Source: Fimbriiglobus ruber | Lineage (GTDB): Bacteria > Planctomycetota > Planctomycetia > Gemmatales > Gemmataceae | Assembly (NCBI RefSeq): GCF_002197845.1 | Contig: NZ_NIDE01000017.1 | Span: 1,616,349-1,680,348, forward strand | Length of the DNA stretch: 64,000 nucleotides | Direction: 5' to 3' | Part shown: piece by piece, positions 41,355-50,049 of the stretch | Layout of the letters: each line of letters opens with the position of its first letter | Position numbering within the stretch: the stretch's first letter is position 1 | Notes under the pieces: generated by a model | Databases searched by the model: none | What the model saw: only the letters and a program-made list of their open reading frames with translations | Told to the model about the DNA's origin: nothing | Translations under genes and position numbers: made by a program

Positions 41355-41678
41355 GTTCTTGCCCTCGTGAATGACGGCTCGCGGGGAACGACGGGTGAGC
41401 CCGGTCGCCCGCTCGCGTGTCCGTCGGGGAAATAATACTCGAAGGCGTGGAATGGTGGTGAAGTCGGGGGGAATTTCGGTGCGGCGCGGTTTGCCACTTC
41501 ATTTCCGTTGGGTCATCGCCCGATGCTCGGCATGCCCCGTTCTGTTCCGTTCGATGAAACCGCACACGATACCCCGGAGCCGCTCCCGGAACGGCGGCGT
41601 GGGTGAATTCCGATTGCTTCGGTCCGACGGGCGCGGTTCAATTAGTCTCGACCAACTCAATCTGCATTTGGGGCGCCC
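41355..41678. other. 324-bp divergent promoter region
   Basis: Separates the PDZ and rhomboid genes, which are transcribed away from each other. No open frame with support, repeat or hairpin of note. The rhomboid promoter may lie around 41600-41670; no firm motif seen. Confidence 0.5.
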
Positions 41679-42653
41679 ATGGGGATCTACAGCCGCGATT
41701 ACTACCGGGAATCGACGCCCGAACCGTGGAGTTTCTCGGGTGCGTCCGCCGTCAAGTACATCATCATCGCCAACGTCGTCGTCTTCCTGATCCAGATCCT
41801 CGTCGTCCGCCAGCCGAGCCTTTCCGAGCAAGAGGAAGCTGCGTCGCGCATGGCCGATCAGGACCAACCCCTGACCGAACGTCAGATGCGCGATCTGAGA
41901 CGCAGCATGTTTCCTGAGCCGATCGTCCAGGAGTGGCTCGAACTCGACACCAACAAGGTGGTCGGGGGTCAGGTCTGGCGGCTGCTGACTCACGCGTTTT
42001 GTCACGACCGCCACGGCATCTTCCACATCCTGTTTAACATGCTCTTTCTTTTCTGGTTCGGGCGGACGCTCGAGATGATGTACGGGTCGCGGGAGTTCCT
42101 GCTCTTCTATCTCGCGGCCGCCGTGTTCGCTGCCCTCGCGTTCGTGGGGCTGGACCTGTACACCGGCTCGTCCATTCCCGCCGTCGGCGCGTCGGGCGCG
42201 GTGATGGCCGTCCTGATGCTCTACACCATGCACTTCCCGCGCGAGACGATTTACGTCTGCTGGTTCATCCCGCTCGAAATGCGGTGGCTGATGGCCCTGT
42301 ATCTGATCTATGATCTCCACCCGGTCCTGCTGGCACTCGCCGGGGACCCGATGCACACGGGCATCGCCCACGCGGCGCACCTCGGCGGGTTAGCGTTCGG
42401 GTTCCTTTACGCCCGGTATCAATGGCGCCTGGAGCGGGTCGGTGAATGGCTGCCATTCGCGGGCTGGTGTGTGAATACCCGCCGTGCGCGCCCGGCTCCC
42501 CGCCGGCGGTTTGAGCCCGACCCGGACACGGAACGGGTGGATCAGGTGCTGGAAAAGATCTCCGTATCCGGTCAGGACAGTTTGACCGCAGAGGAGCGTG
42601 CCATCCTGCAGGCCGCGAGCGAGCGGCTGAAAAGTCGGGCGCGCGGCAGGTGA
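41679..42653 (+). CDS. Rhomboid intramembrane serine protease
   Basis: 324 residues. Six or so membrane segments carry the catalytic dyad: Ser in PAVGASGAVMAVLMLY and His in HAAHLGGLAFGFLYARYQW. Before the helices: HGIFHILFNMLFLFWFGRTL. The soluble C-terminus (about 265-324, DQVLEKISVSGQDSLTAEER) resembles the small helical tail seen on other rhomboids. Rhomboids cleave membrane-spanning proteins within the bilayer; the substrate is unknown. ATG 41679 starts at GIYSRDYYR. Followed by a 91-bp inverted repeat. Confidence 0.93.
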   Translation: MGIYSRDYYRESTPEPWSFSGASAVKYIIIANVVVFLIQILVVRQPSLSEQEEAASRMADQDQPLTERQMRDLRRSMFPEPIVQEWLELDTNKVVGGQVWRLLTHAFCHDRHGIFHILFNMLFLFWFGRTLEMMYGSREFLLFYLAAAVFAALAFVGLDLYTGSSIPAVGASGAVMAVLMLYTMHFPRETIYVCWFIPLEMRWLMALYLIYDLHPVLLALAGDPMHTGIAHAAHLGGLAFGFLYARYQWRLERVGEWLPFAGWCVNTRRARPAPRRRFEPDPDTERVDQVLEKISVSGQDSLTAEERAILQAASERLKSRARGR

Positions 42654-42665
42654 TCTGGGCACTCG

Positions 42666-42756
42666 TTGCACAAATTTGGAGTGCGGCGCGTGACCGCCGC
42701 TTTTGCTTTTAAAAAACCAAAGCGGCGGTCACGCGCCGCACTCCAAATTTGTGCAA
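42666..42756. repeat. Inverted-repeat element, family C, copy 1
   Basis: Arms 42666-42703 (ttgcacaaatttggagtgcg...) and 42719-42756 are exact inverted copies joined by a 15-bp loop. A near-identical element is at 51593-51680. It lies 13 bp after the rhomboid stop codon and may act as a transcript end. Confidence 0.92.
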
Positions 42757-42858
42757 GACGTGTACCCCGGGCGAATGGGCAGTACGAACCCCAAAGACAC
42801 GATCCTGGACGGCCGCTCTCTTGTCGCGTCCGGCGAGAAGTCTCAAATTTAACGATTC

Positions 42859-44085
42859 ATGATCCGCACCCCTCTCGCCTGGTTCAACCTGTCGCACGAC
42901 CGGGTGCGGTTCGCGCTGTTCGTACTCGGCATCGTGTTCGCCGTGGTGCTGATGTTCATGCAGCTCGGCTTCCGCGGCGCGCTGCTCGACAGCAACACCC
43001 TCGTCCAGTACCACCTCAACGCGGACCTGGTCCTCGTGTCGCCGAACCGGCAGCTCATCGCGATGCGGGAGCCGATCCCGCGGCGGCGCCTCACTCAGGC
43101 GTCGGCCGTCGCGGGGGTGGCCCGGGTTCGCCCGCTGTACCTGGAAAACGGCCTCGGGGTGATGCGGAACACGAACACGAATCCGGCCCGCCGCACCCCG
43201 AGCCGGGCCGTCCGCGTGATCGGTCTTGATCCGGACGCGTACTTGCTCTCGGTCCCGGAACTCGATCCGGACGACCCGCGGTTCGTCGGCGACAAACTCC
43301 AGGTTCCGGGCACCGCCCTCTTCGACCGGCGGACCCGGGCCGACGACGAGGTGCCCGGGCAGAGCGTGTTCGGCCCGCTCGCGGTCGGTACGACGACCGA
43401 ACTCGCCGGCCGCACGATCACGCTGGTCGGCTCCGTCGAAATCGGGGCGGACTTCACCACGGACGGCTACCTGATCGTGTCCACCCAGACGTTCGCCGAC
43501 ATCCTCCGGGTGCCGTACACCCCCGGCGCGCCCCTGGCCGACGTGGACCTCGGACTGATTCGCCTCACACCGGGCGCCGATCTGGAAGCGGTCCGGGCGG
43601 AGTTAAAGACCGTCCTGGCCAAGGGAACGGACGAGCCGGACGTGGACGTCCTCACCGTCGCCGAGTACACCGCCCGGGACCAGGCGTTTTGGCTGAGCAA
43701 CACGCCGATCGGTTTCGCGTTCGGGTTCGGCATGTTCATGGGCTTCGCGGTCGGCATGGTCATTTGCTACCAGATTCTCTCCGGCGACGTGGCCGACCAC
43801 TTGCCCGAGTACGCCACCCTGAAGGCGATGGGCTACCGCAACTCGTTCCTCGCGTGGGTCGTTCTTCAGGAAGCACTGGTCCTGGCGGTCCTCGGGTTCG
43901 TGATCGGGTTCGGCATCAGCTGGGCCGCGTATGGTCAGGTGAGCGATTACACCGGGATGCCACTGCGGATGAGTGTCGACCGCGCAGTTTCGGTGTTCGT
44001 CGCCACGGTCGGGATGTGCGTGACATCCGGCCTCATCGCCCTCGGCCGGCTCCTCCGGGCGGACCCGGCCGACGTGTTTGGGTGA
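42859..44085 (+). CDS. DevC-like ABC transporter permease
   Basis: 408 residues, FtsX/MacB-like fold. One N-terminal helix (RFALFVLGIVFAVVLMFMQL), a periplasmic domain of about 240 residues (ADLVLVSPNRQLIAM), then three C-terminal helices (IGFAFGFGMFMGFAVGMVI, VVLQEALVLAVLGFVIGFGI, and SVFVATVGMCVTSGLIALGR). The spacing matches the DevC family, which with DevA and the periplasmic DevB exports glycolipids or other cargo. The partner ATPase starts 19 bp downstream. No DevB-type membrane-fusion gene is seen in the neighbourhood. Start ATG 42859 lies just after tttaacgattc. Confidence 0.9.
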   Translation: MIRTPLAWFNLSHDRVRFALFVLGIVFAVVLMFMQLGFRGALLDSNTLVQYHLNADLVLVSPNRQLIAMREPIPRRRLTQASAVAGVARVRPLYLENGLGVMRNTNTNPARRTPSRAVRVIGLDPDAYLLSVPELDPDDPRFVGDKLQVPGTALFDRRTRADDEVPGQSVFGPLAVGTTTELAGRTITLVGSVEIGADFTTDGYLIVSTQTFADILRVPYTPGAPLADVDLGLIRLTPGADLEAVRAELKTVLAKGTDEPDVDVLTVAEYTARDQAFWLSNTPIGFAFGFGMFMGFAVGMVICYQILSGDVADHLPEYATLKAMGYRNSFLAWVVLQEALVLAVLGFVIGFGISWAAYGQVSDYTGMPLRMSVDRAVSVFVATVGMCVTSGLIALGRLLRADPADVFG

Positions 44086-44104
44086 TCCGTCCCGAGGGCG
44101 AGCG

Positions 44105-45415
44105 ATGACCGCACCCGCGTACCAACTCCCGCCGGCAGGCGAGCCTCTGCTCCGCGTGAGCCATGTGAGCTACAGCTTCGGTACCGGCGAAGCCCGAACA
44201 CAGGTGCTGTTCGACAACGACCTGGAAGTGATGCCGGGCGAGTTGGTCATCATGAGTGGCCCGTCTGGGTCGGGTAAAACGACCCTGCTCACCCTGATCG
44301 GCGGGCTGCGAGGCATTCAGGACGGCGAGGTCGAGATCTGGGACGGTCTTCTCGGCACGTACCACAAACTGCGTGGGCTGGACGAAGCCGGACTGGTCCA
44401 AACACGGCGACTGATCGGCTTCATCTTCCAGCGGCACAACCTCTTCGACTCGCTCCGGGCGACCCAGAATGTCCGCATCGCCCGAGAATTGTTCCCACCC
44501 ACCCCGGACAACGAAACGCGGATTCAAGACTTGCTCTCGTACCTCGGGCTCAGCCAGCGGGTTGGATACAAGCCGCAGGAACTATCGGGCGGGCAGCGGC
44601 AGCGGGTGGCCATCGCCCGAGCACTCATCAACAACCCCAAGCTGGTCCTGGCGGACGAGCCCACGGCCGCGCTCGACGCGAACTCCGGGCTGGCGGTCAT
44701 CACCTTACTTCAGCACCTGGCTCGAACCCGCGACCCGAACGAACTGGCCCGCCTCGTCGGAAAGCCTGGCGGGCACAGCGACTCCGGCCAGCTGACCCCC
44801 GAGCAGGCCGCCGCGCTGCCCAACCTCGCCCGTCAGAAGGGAACGACCAGCCTGATCGTCACCCACGACGCCCGGACCATGAACCGGGCGGACCGGATCG
44901 TTCACATGGAGCGCGGGAAGATCGTCTCGAACGTGGTGGTGGCCGAGCGGCTGTTCGTGACCGAGGGGCTGCGGCACTGCGCGTTCTTTGCCGCCATTTT
45001 GCCCGAACAGCAGCAGGCGATCGCGGACGGAGTCAGTGTGGGCATTCACCCGGACCTGCCGGCCCGCTGCGCCGACCCGGTCCGGCGGGCGGGCCGGCTC
45101 GAAACGTTCAAGCCCGGGGCGACGATCCTCCGCGAGGGCGACCCGGTCACGGACGACAGCAAGTTTTACCTGATCCGCCGGGGCCGGGTGCGGGTCGACC
45201 GCGCGACGACCGACGGCGACCGCGCGGTGGCCGAACTCGGCCCCAAGGATTTCTTTGGCGACCGCGCGCTGGTAACGAACGAACCGCGGAGCGCGACCGT
45301 CACGGCGATCGAGCCCGTCGAGGTCTACACCGTCGGCCGCGAGATCTTCCAGCGGTATGAGGCGACCAGCCGCCCGTTCATTGAGCGCATCCGCGCGGTC
45401 TACGGGCAAAGTTGA
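44105..45415 (+). CDS. DevA-like ABC ATPase fused to a cyclic-nucleotide-binding domain
   Basis: 436 residues from ATG 44105. Residues 1-285 are an ABC ATPase: Walker A GPSGSGKTTLLTLIGG, signature LSGGQRQRVAIARALI, Walker B LVLADEPTAALDANSG and H-loop TSLIVTHDARTMN. Between the D-loop and H-loop is an extra segment of about 30 residues (ARLVGKPGGHSDSGQLTPEQ). From about residue 290 the protein continues into a cNMP-binding (CRP-type) domain, with CAFFAAILPEQQQ, PGATILREGDPV and the phosphate-cassette-like FGDRALVTNEPRSATVTA. The fusion suggests that a nucleotide or ligand gates transport. Partner permease immediately upstream. Confidence 0.9.
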   Translation: MTAPAYQLPPAGEPLLRVSHVSYSFGTGEARTQVLFDNDLEVMPGELVIMSGPSGSGKTTLLTLIGGLRGIQDGEVEIWDGLLGTYHKLRGLDEAGLVQTRRLIGFIFQRHNLFDSLRATQNVRIARELFPPTPDNETRIQDLLSYLGLSQRVGYKPQELSGGQRQRVAIARALINNPKLVLADEPTAALDANSGLAVITLLQHLARTRDPNELARLVGKPGGHSDSGQLTPEQAAALPNLARQKGTTSLIVTHDARTMNRADRIVHMERGKIVSNVVVAERLFVTEGLRHCAFFAAILPEQQQAIADGVSVGIHPDLPARCADPVRRAGRLETFKPGATILREGDPVTDDSKFYLIRRGRVRVDRATTDGDRAVAELGPKDFFGDRALVTNEPRSATVTAIEPVEVYTVGREIFQRYEATSRPFIERIRAVYGQS

Positions 45416-45479
45416 GCGATACGCTGGGACAACGAGACTGATCGCGACAAACTGCCGCGCCGCGCCATTTTCCGCACGA

Positions 45480-45653
45480 GCCCGCGCTCGGCGCGGGTCT
45501 CCGACCCCGCCGCTCTTCGCGACCGCAGGTCTCAAGTCCTCCTACCGATGCTGATTGCATGAGACACTGACCGGATGGGCACGCGCCGCGTGGGACTTAA
45601 GACCTGCGGTCGGGCCGAACGGCGGGGTCGGAGACCCGCGCCGAGCGCGCGGG
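45480..45653. repeat. Inverted-repeat element, family B, copy 1
   Basis: Arms of about 50 bp (gcgctcggcgcgggtctccg... and inverse) with an 80-bp interior. The left arm carries a few substitutions relative to the copy at 49844-50001 (ctcttcgcg in place of ttcggcccg). It follows the ABC ATPase gene by 65 bp. Part of a family also present at 54083-54243. Confidence 0.85.
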
Positions 45654-46314
45654 TAGTTGTCGATTCACGTGGCCCGTTGCCTGCCGTGTGGACGTTCAGA
45701 CCCTGTGGTGGGGGAAAAAAAGGAAAAAATTAGGCGCCCCTAACCACCACGGCGACACCTGTCGTAATTCCAGGCACATCGATCGAGAAGCGTCAGAAAT
45801 TCCAAGCGGCTATCCGTTTTTGGTCTTATATGTCAGTACAGGTTCTTTGCGACATGCGGCCCGTCGGCTTTCCTCCCCGTCGCCGGTAATGCGGTTGATT
45901 TCTGCTCGGGCACTCGAACTGAGGCGGTATTGCGAATCCCACTGGATTACCGCACGTTCGCGGACGTGAACGGCCATAATTTTCGTAGTTGGGAAGCCTT
46001 TCGGGTTGCGCAAAGATTGAACAGGCTTCGACTACTTGACCCGATTGACTGAGGCATCTCGGTCGATCGGCGGTCATGATGGGCGCCACGTTTTCAACCG
46101 GTCAGGTCGTGTGTAGCTTCCCAAAATCCCACAGTACCCGCCATATTCCTGATACTCACCCTTTATATTGCCGGGCCTAAAGTTCGCGCGAATCGCAAAT
46201 TACTCACTCGACAGCACCCCAATGTCAGGGTAAATACGTCTTAACGTCGTCGCGCCTCCTTTCTGCGACGACGGGCGGCCGCCTCCGGCCATTACACACG
46301 GGCAAGGTGTCGAC
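45654..46314. other. Gene-free stretch of about 660 bp
   Basis: Only short, unsupported open frames. Base composition drops well below the neighbouring genes between 45720 and 46210. I see no repeat, RNA gene or recognisable gene fragment. Confidence 0.5.
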
Positions 46315-46716
46315 ATGAGCACCGTCAGTACCGCCGTCACGTACGCCCCGTTGACTCCGACCGAAACCCGCGCCGGCCTCCGGGCCGTCGCCCGCGTCCT
46401 CGACGTGACCCGCGACAGGGTGCGTTACGAGGCCACCCCGGACGACCTGGCCGATGTGTTCGGCCGGGCCGCCGTCCTCCGCGAGTGCCTGGGCTCCGCG
46501 GACCAGTTCCGCGAGCATTTCCGCGTCACGCTGCAGGATCTGGCCGACCGCCACCACGCGTTCGAAGCCGTTCTCTCCGAGTTCGATACCCTGATCTCCC
46601 ACCCGGCGGCCGCGAGCCGGCCCCGCGCCCGGGGCGAAACCCTTTACGCAAGGGTCAGCCGTTCACAGTCGACGGACGAAGACGAAATGTGGACGGACCT
46701 GGGGGGTGGTGATTAA
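46315..46716 (+). CDS. Unknown 133-residue protein
   Basis: Begins MSTVSTAVTYAPLTPTETRA and is mostly helical with two conserved-looking segments (ADQFREHFRVTLQDLADRHH, FEAVLSEFDTLIS). No signal peptide, membrane helix or known motif. Codon bias is strongly G/C at third positions, like bona fide genes here. A poor ribosome-binding site (aaggtg) precedes ATG 46315. Isolated from its neighbours. Function unknown. Confidence 0.55.
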   Translation: MSTVSTAVTYAPLTPTETRAGLRAVARVLDVTRDRVRYEATPDDLADVFGRAAVLRECLGSADQFREHFRVTLQDLADRHHAFEAVLSEFDTLISHPAAASRPRARGETLYARVSRSQSTDEDEMWTDLGGGD

Positions 46717-47066
46717 CCATGTGCGCGGACATGAGGGACGTGCGTACAGGATGACTCGTTCGCTCTCGTCTTAAGTTGACATCACATCGCTCAATTCGCC
46801 TGGGGCTGGGACGGCGCCCGCCCTGGGGTCCAAAGTCAAAATCATCGCCCGATTTTTGTTCGCTTCAGACGTTGAAGTGGAGCTACACCCTCGCACCGAT
46901 GCGGTTGGGTATCGCTTGGTGCGCATACTCGGCAAGTTCCACCGCCGGGCCAGTAATCTGGACCAGGCCCGGCGGCACCTCGAAGCGGGCCGCCAGAAGA
47001 CGAGTACGCCCTTCGATCGCGAACGGACCGGCCGGTGGTTATTTCTGTGTATGTGAGCGTGCCCTG
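46717..47066. other. 350-bp stretch with no supported gene
   Basis: A plus-strand fragment (about 46856-47056) reads open for 66 codons (VELHPRTDAVGYRLVRILGK), but has no good start and ends soon. It might be a remnant. Otherwise nothing recognisable. Confidence 0.4.
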
Positions 47067-47528
47067 TCACTTGCCCTTCGGCCAGTGGCGGGTGATTTCG
47101 AGCGGCTCGCCCGTTTCGAGCATGCTCTTGAGGCTCGCCAGGATCGCGGGCCAACCGCTCGTAACCGCGGCGATGAATTTCGACTCGGGCTTGTCCATCT
47201 CGTGGGTGATGGTGAGCTTGACGGACTCGTCCTGTGGCTCGAGTTCGCAAGTCATGCGCGAATACCCTTCGGCGTGAAGCTCGGGCTTGAACTCGTTCCG
47301 CCACGTCAGGACGATGCGCCGCGGGGGATCAATCTCCAAAATCTCGCCGCTGTCCGCGACGCGGCCGTCCGGGATCATGATCCGCCAGGATGAGCCGGCC
47401 TTCCATTCGCATTCGTGCCGGGTGTCGCACCAGTACCGGCGAATGAATTCGGGGTCGGTCAGCGCCTGCCAGAGTTTCTCCGGCGTGGTGCGGATGTAGG
47501 TCACATAAACGAATCGCGACTCAGCCAT
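47067..47528 (-). CDS. SRPBCC/AHSA1-like protein, pair 1
   Basis: 153 residues from ATG 47528. The start-helix-grip layout is seen in FVYVTYIRTTPEKLWQALTD, RYWCDTRHECEWKAGSSWRI and VKLTITHEMDKPESKFIAAV. Such proteins bind hydrophobic ligands or assist Hsp90-type partners; the role here is unknown. It overlaps the ArsR gene upstream by eight bases, so the two are coupled. A longer in-frame extension to 47678 lies inside the ArsR gene and is rejected. Confidence 0.9.
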   Translation of the reverse strand: MAESRFVYVTYIRTTPEKLWQALTDPEFIRRYWCDTRHECEWKAGSSWRIMIPDGRVADSGEILEIDPPRRIVLTWRNEFKPELHAEGYSRMTCELEPQDESVKLTITHEMDKPESKFIAAVTSGWPAILASLKSMLETGEPLEITRHWPKGK

Positions 47529-47838
47529 CGGGTTCCCCTTCGAGTCGTTTCTTGAGGTCGGCGAGGGCGTCGAGGCGGCCCCGCTCGAATTTGCCGATCC
47601 AACGATCGGTGATCTCGTGGATGGGGACCGGGTTGAGGTAATGCAACTTCTCGCGGCCCCGCCAGACGACGGCCACAAGATTCGCCTCCTCCAACATCGC
47701 GAGGTGTTTGGTGACCGCCTGCCGGGTCATGCCCATATTTTCGCAGAGCTGCCCTAGCGTCTGCCCGTTGTTCACGTGCAAACGGTCGAGCAGCAGCCGG
47801 CGACCGGGGTCGGCGAGTGCCTTGAACACCTTGTCCAT
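47521..47838 (-). CDS. ArsR-family transcription regulator, pair 1
   Basis: 105 residues from ATG 47838 (an ATG at 47865 is an alternative). Winged helix: MDKVFKALADPGRRLLLDRL, recognition region LCENMGMTRQAVTKHLAMLE, wing VVWRGREKLHYLNPVP. Metal-binding Cys pairs typical of metal-sensing ArsR are absent, which fits the subgroup paired with SRPBCC proteins. Probably represses its own operon. The 3' end overlaps the SRPBCC gene. Confidence 0.93.
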   Translation of the reverse strand: MDKVFKALADPGRRLLLDRLHVNNGQTLGQLCENMGMTRQAVTKHLAMLEEANLVAVVWRGREKLHYLNPVPIHEITDRWIGKFERGRLDALADLKKRLEGEPDG

Positions 47839-47970
47839 GTCCGCGTCCACGCCAGTATTATGCAACTATTTGGTTGCATGTCAATCGCGATTCAAAGGAT
47901 GCCCCAAGGGCGCCAAAAAACTGATCGCGATTAACCGACTATGGCCAACGACGGAGAAAGGCTCGATCCG

Positions 47971-48759
47971 CTACACCGTTGCACACATGGATTGGTACTC
48001 GATCCCGCCCGCGGTCGTTTCGACCGCACCCAAATCCGGGTCCAGTTGGGCGATGCCTTCGGGGCTGAGGCCGTGGGTCACGTGCAACCCGTACCGCTGC
48101 TCCAACAGAGCCTCCATCGAAACCCACCGCCCGTCGATTTCAAACCGCTTGGTGATGAAGCACATCCGGACTTGCCCGCTGGCGGCCGGTTGTTTCGCTG
48201 TGTCGCGGAGCCTGGTGTTTTCGGTCCGGAGCAGATCCGCCATCCCCCGGGCCTCATCGATGTCGGTCTGGGACCGCACGAATTCCAGGGCGAGGGCGGT
48301 GGAATCGGCCAGGGACTGGAGCCATCGCACTTCGGTCGGGGTCGGGCACAACGGCTTGGCCCAATAAACGCCGATCGCTCCGACCGGGCCGAGGGACCGG
48401 ATCGGGACTACGGCCAGACTTTTGACGAATGTGGGGCGGTAGGCGTCGTGTGGGATGCGGTCGTCGAGGTAGATGTCCGGGATGAGGGCCGGCTGGCGGT
48501 TCCGCATCACCCACCCGCTGATGCAGGCTTCCATTGGGAACCGCCGGCCCTTCCAAAGCGGGGCGATGGAATCCTCGTCCGCGTAGTAACACATGCCACC
48601 GTCGCGGAGAACGAAACAGGCCCCGTCCGCTCCCGTTACTTTTCGGGCGGCAGTCTTGACCACGTTCGTCACGTCGTCGATGGTTTGGGCGACCGCGAGC
48701 CGTTGGACGGCGTTGATGAGCTGCTCCGCCGCTTCGGAGACGTGATGAGACTCGTTCAT
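47971..48759 (-). CDS. GAF-domain protein
   Basis: 262 residues. A GAF domain (about 20-165) is recognisable from DVTNVVKTAARKVTGADGAC, CISGWVMRNRQPALIPDIY and VKSLAVVPIRSLGPVGAIGV. A coiled coil follows (about 170-195, DEARGMADLLRTENTRLRD), then a 60-residue end with a small basic motif. No output domain (kinase, cyclase or HTH) is attached, so it may be a partner protein. It lies between two ArsR/SRPBCC pairs, on the minus strand. Confidence 0.8.
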   Translation of the reverse strand: MNESHHVSEAAEQLINAVQRLAVAQTIDDVTNVVKTAARKVTGADGACFVLRDGGMCYYADEDSIAPLWKGRRFPMEACISGWVMRNRQPALIPDIYLDDRIPHDAYRPTFVKSLAVVPIRSLGPVGAIGVYWAKPLCPTPTEVRWLQSLADSTALALEFVRSQTDIDEARGMADLLRTENTRLRDTAKQPAASGQVRMCFITKRFEIDGRWVSMEALLEQRYGLHVTHGLSPEGIAQLDPDLGAVETTAGGIEYQSMCATV

Positions 48760-48971
48760 CGGAATTCTCCGCCTGGGCGAAACGTACGCCTACGTAAATA
48801 TAGCTCACAGAGTACATTCATGACGCCGTAACGAAGAATAGACATGCCGTCAGGCGAATGAGCGGTTTGCTTCCCGCTGCGTTTCGCGATCCGAAAAAAA
48901 GATTAGTCTTACTGGGGATCGACTTGGCGCGAGGTAGATACTACGGATATATTCACCCAAAATGGTGAATA

Positions 48972-49316
48972 ATGCGGACAACGTCACAGACCCGGTTGCT
49001 CGATTCCACGTTCCACGCCCTGGCGGACCCGACGCGGCGAGCCATCTTGCAGCGCTTGACGCAGTCCGACGCGCGGGTGACCGACCTCGCCGCCCCATTC
49101 CGGATTTCGCTCAACTCGGTTTCCAAGCACATTCGGATTCTCGAACGGGCGAAGTTGGTCGAGCGGCGGAGGGTCGGCCGGGAACACATCCTGCGGTTCC
49201 GGGCGGAGCCATTGCAGGTGGTTCAAGACTGGATTCGGAAGCAGCAGGACTTCTGGCGGGCGGGCCTGGAAGCGTTGGACGGGCTCTTGAATCAGGCAGA
49301 CACTCCGGAGAAATAG
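48972..49316 (+). CDS. ArsR-family transcription regulator, pair 2
   Basis: 114 residues. Winged helix: STFHALADPTRRAILQRLTQ, PFRISLNSVSKHIRILERAK and VERRRVGREHILRFRA. No Cys metal site. ATG 48972 follows tgaata; an in-frame upstream start is not better supported. The SRPBCC gene begins three bases after its stop, so they are an operon. It is divergent from the GAF gene, giving a 210-bp shared control region. Confidence 0.93.
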   Translation: MRTTSQTRLLDSTFHALADPTRRAILQRLTQSDARVTDLAAPFRISLNSVSKHIRILERAKLVERRRVGREHILRFRAEPLQVVQDWIRKQQDFWRAGLEALDGLLNQADTPEK

Positions 49317-49319
49317 CCG

Positions 49320-49769
49320 ATGGATTCCCGAGTCGAGGCACGAGTCAGCCACCGCTTCAAGGCGACAGCCGAGCGAGTTTACGATGCGTGGCTGGCCCCC
49401 GAGCAGGTTCGCGTGTGGATGGCCGCGGCGCTGAAAAGCTTTGGGCTAGCAGCCGACATCCGGCGGATCGAGATCGACGCCCGGGTGGGCGGGAAATTCT
49501 TCTTCTCCGACATGCGCGGCGAAACGGAAGCCCGACACTGGGGTACGTACCTCGAACTGGACCGCCCGCGCAAAATCGTTTTCACGTGGATCATCGACGA
49601 AAGCGGGGAGACGAACCCATCGGTCGTCACTTTGACGATTCAGCCCGAAGCCGAAGGGTGTCTCGCCACTATCGTTCACGAAATGGACGCGAAGTGGGTC
49701 GAATACGTTTCGCGCACCGAAGACGGCTGGGGGCGAATGCTCCATCAGATCGAAAACTTATTGGCTTGA
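49320..49769 (+). CDS. SRPBCC/AHSA1-like protein, pair 2
   Basis: 149 residues. VSHRFKATAERVYDAWLAPE, VGGKFFFSDMRGETEARHWG and CLATIVHEMDAKWVEYVSRT give the fold. Only moderately similar to the pair-1 protein, so the two pairs probably were acquired or duplicated long ago. Same direction as its ArsR partner, three bases between them. Ligand unknown. Confidence 0.92.
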   Translation: MDSRVEARVSHRFKATAERVYDAWLAPEQVRVWMAAALKSFGLAADIRRIEIDARVGGKFFFSDMRGETEARHWGTYLELDRPRKIVFTWIIDESGETNPSVVTLTIQPEAEGCLATIVHEMDAKWVEYVSRTEDGWGRMLHQIENLLA

Positions 49770-49783
49770 GGTCGCGTACACAG

Positions 49784-50001
49784 CGGTTGGCTCATGAGGT
49801 GGCAGAGGTGCGAGGAAAGCCATTTGGCGGGAGGTTCCCTCCCGCGCTCGGCGCGGGTCTCCGACCCCGCCGTTCGGCCCGACCGCAGGTCTCCACTCCC
49901 GACGCTCGCCGCTCAAGACATGATGGACCAGAGGGGCACGCCGTAGGACGTGAGACCTGCGGTCGGGCCGAACGGCGGGGTCGGAGACCCGCGCCGAGCG
50001 C
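49784..50001. repeat. Inverted-repeat element, family B, copy 2
   Basis: 50-bp exact inverted arms at 49844-49893 and 49952-50001 with a 58-bp spacer. A leading segment (ggttggctcatgagg at 49785-49799) matches the left end of copy 3 at 54079. The matching right end was not found here, so the element may be truncated on that side. It lies between the SRPBCC and flavoprotein genes. Confidence 0.85.
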
Positions 50002-50049
50002 AGGCACCACTCATCTCCCGCGGGCGACGAATGGTGCGCCGGATAACGC

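Noticed and set aside
46771..47304. Minus-strand 177-codon frame overlapping the SRPBCC gene.
   Set aside because: Its first half is a frame-shadow of the SRPBCC gene and the rest is Arg/Ser-rich without motif.
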